Positions 5,190 to 6,227 of a stretch of DNA of 6,227 nucleotides are shown piece by piece. Within the stretch, counting starts at the first letter, position 1. The number at the start of each line of letters is the position of its first letter. Position numbers and translations under genes: made by a program. The stretch is taken from positions 1 to 6,227 of the forward strand of contig CATMOC010000238.1 of the NCBI GenBank assembly GCA_950071955.1, read 5' to 3'. A model generated the notes under the pieces. That model saw only the letters and a list, made by a program, of their open reading frames with translations. It was not told the origin of the DNA and did not search any database. The DNA comes from an uncultured Mesorhizobium sp. Lineage in GTDB: Bacteria; Pseudomonadota; Alphaproteobacteria; Rhizobiales; Rhizobiaceae.

Positions 5190-6227
5190 ATGACGACCTC
5201 TTTTCCACCGGCCTCTGGGCGGTTCCGCATGGCGGCGGCGGATGGCTGGCGCTACGGCGTGATCACGCTGATCGCCTTCCTCACGCTGGTCGATCTCTTC
5301 GCGGCACAGGCGATCCTGCCGTCGCTCGTCGAAGCGTTCGGCGTCAACCGGGCGGCAATGGGCTTCGCCGTCAATGCGAGCACCTTCGGCATGGCGTTGG
5401 CGAGCCTCGGCGTGGCGTTCTTCGGTCGTAGGATCGATCGGCGAAACGGCATCTGGATCAGCCTCGTCGTGCTCGCCGTTCCCACCTCGCTTCTGGCTTT
5501 CACGCACGACCTGACCGTCTTCACCCTTCTTCGCGTGGCCCAGGGGCTCTGCATGGCGACCGCCTTCACGCTGACCATGAGCTACCTGGCCGAGCATTTC
5601 GAGCCGCGCGCCACCACGGGCGCGCTGGCGGCCTACGTCACTGGCAACGTGGCGAGCAACTTCTTCGGACGGCTGCTGTCCGCCTCGCTGGCGGACACGT
5701 TCGGGCTTTCGCCGACCTTTCTCGTCTTCGCCGTGCTGAACGTCGCTGGCGGTGTTCTGGTCCTTTCGACGCTGAAGGCGACCGAGCGCATGATGGGCGC
5801 TGGCGGCGGCACCACGCCGAGGCGGGACTGGCGGGAATGCCTCGGGAACCCGGCACTGCGATGGTCCTTCCTGATCGGCTTCCTCGTCCTCTTCGTCTTC
5901 ATCGGCACCTTCACCTACGTGAACTTCCGGCTGACGGCCGACCCGATCGGGCTTTCGCCGATGGCGCTGGGGCTGGTCTATCTCGTTTTCTTACCGTCGA
6001 TGGTCACCACTCCCCTGGCCGGCCGGCTGTCGGCCGCGAGAGGCCCGTCCGCAGCGATCGTCTTCGGCCTCGGCGTGGCCGTTCTGGGCCTCCTGATGGC
6101 GCTCTCGCCGGTGCTCGCCGTGGTCTTGCCGGGACTGGCCCTGGTCGCGATCGGGACATTCCTCGCCCAGGCGGTGGTCACCGGACATGTCGGGCGAACC
6201 GCAGGCGGCGCGCGCACCGCCGCGAGC
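5190..6227 (+). CDS. MFS transporter, partial (cut by window end)
   Basis: This frame stays open to the last base and encodes 346 residues; the full protein is expected near 390-410. Hydrophobic segments appear at roughly 22-45, 55-78, 88-104, 108-132, 142-165, 173-195, 224-246, 256-275, 287-305 and 308-331, leaving the last one or two helices outside the window. MFS motif A is visible in the TM2-TM3 loop as GRRIDRR (79-85), and the R-x-x-Q-G motif of TM4 as RVAQG (115-119). A hydrophilic central loop at 196-222 separates the two halves. The ATG at 5190 has GGAG seven bases upstream. The overall look is that of drug/sugar efflux permeases of the DHA1/YnfM-like kind. The substrate is unknown; linkage to a LysR regulator and a periplasmic cupin suggests export or uptake of a small molecule that the cupin also handles. 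Confidence 0.88.
   Translation, partial: MTTSFPPASGRFRMAAADGWRYGVITLIAFLTLVDLFAAQAILPSLVEAFGVNRAAMGFAVNASTFGMALASLGVAFFGRRIDRRNGIWISLVVLAVPTSLLAFTHDLTVFTLLRVAQGLCMATAFTLTMSYLAEHFEPRATTGALAAYVTGNVASNFFGRLLSASLADTFGLSPTFLVFAVLNVAGGVLVLSTLKATERMMGAGGGTTPRRDWRECLGNPALRWSFLIGFLVLFVFIGTFTYVNFRLTADPIGLSPMALGLVYLVFLPSMVTTPLAGRLSAARGPSAAIVFGLGVAVLGLLMALSPVLAVVLPGLALVAIGTFLAQAVVTGHVGRTAGGARTAAS

Noticed and set aside
4347..5597. A 416-codon open frame on the minus strand
   Set aside because: It is antisense to the lysR-cupin gap, the cupin and the start of the MFS gene. The composition is low-complexity Arg/Gly/His/Asp, and the real genes on the other strand explain the region.

Overview
The window reads as chromosomal or large-replicon DNA from a GC-rich alphaproteobacterium, most likely of the Hyphomicrobiales (Rhizobiales) type. 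The basis is the strong G/C bias at third codon positions, the short GGAG-type ribosome binding sites, and the gene families present. No species can be named from the sequence alone. I see no tRNA, rRNA, CRISPR array, insertion sequence or replication origin.

Left part (1-1320): a small exported PepSY-type protein on the plus strand runs head-on into a minus-strand bufferin-type RiPP operon. That operon has a DUF2282/BufA-like precursor with four cysteines, followed by a DUF692/MNIO (BufB-like) maturation enzyme. Both genes lose their natural 3' ends at one junction near 315-330. The PepSY gene continues as the antisense of bufB, and bufB continues as the antisense of the PepSY gene. No BufC (DUF2063) gene is present. 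The simplest reading is one deletion that removed the end of bufB, everything between the two convergent genes, and the end of the PepSY gene. A sequence or assembly chimera is the alternative.

Middle part (1321-3340): a minus-strand two-gene operon, D-beta-hydroxybutyrate dehydrogenase followed 39 bases later by a patatin-like lipase, closed by a strong hairpin terminator. This looks like a polyhydroxybutyrate/3-hydroxybutyrate utilisation module.

Right part (3341-6227): a LysR-type regulator transcribed divergently from the dehydrogenase operon, then a secreted single-domain cupin, a terminator-like hairpin, and an MFS transporter cut by the window end. A palindrome in the divergent promoter region, and an ATAC-N7-GTAT site upstream of the cupin that fits the LysR T-N11-A rule, suggest that this regulator controls its own gene and the cupin, and possibly the dehydrogenase operon.

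There is no gene-free stretch above 300 bases. The longest gaps (1191-1390, 3341-3486 and 4399-4598) hold the regulatory sites listed.
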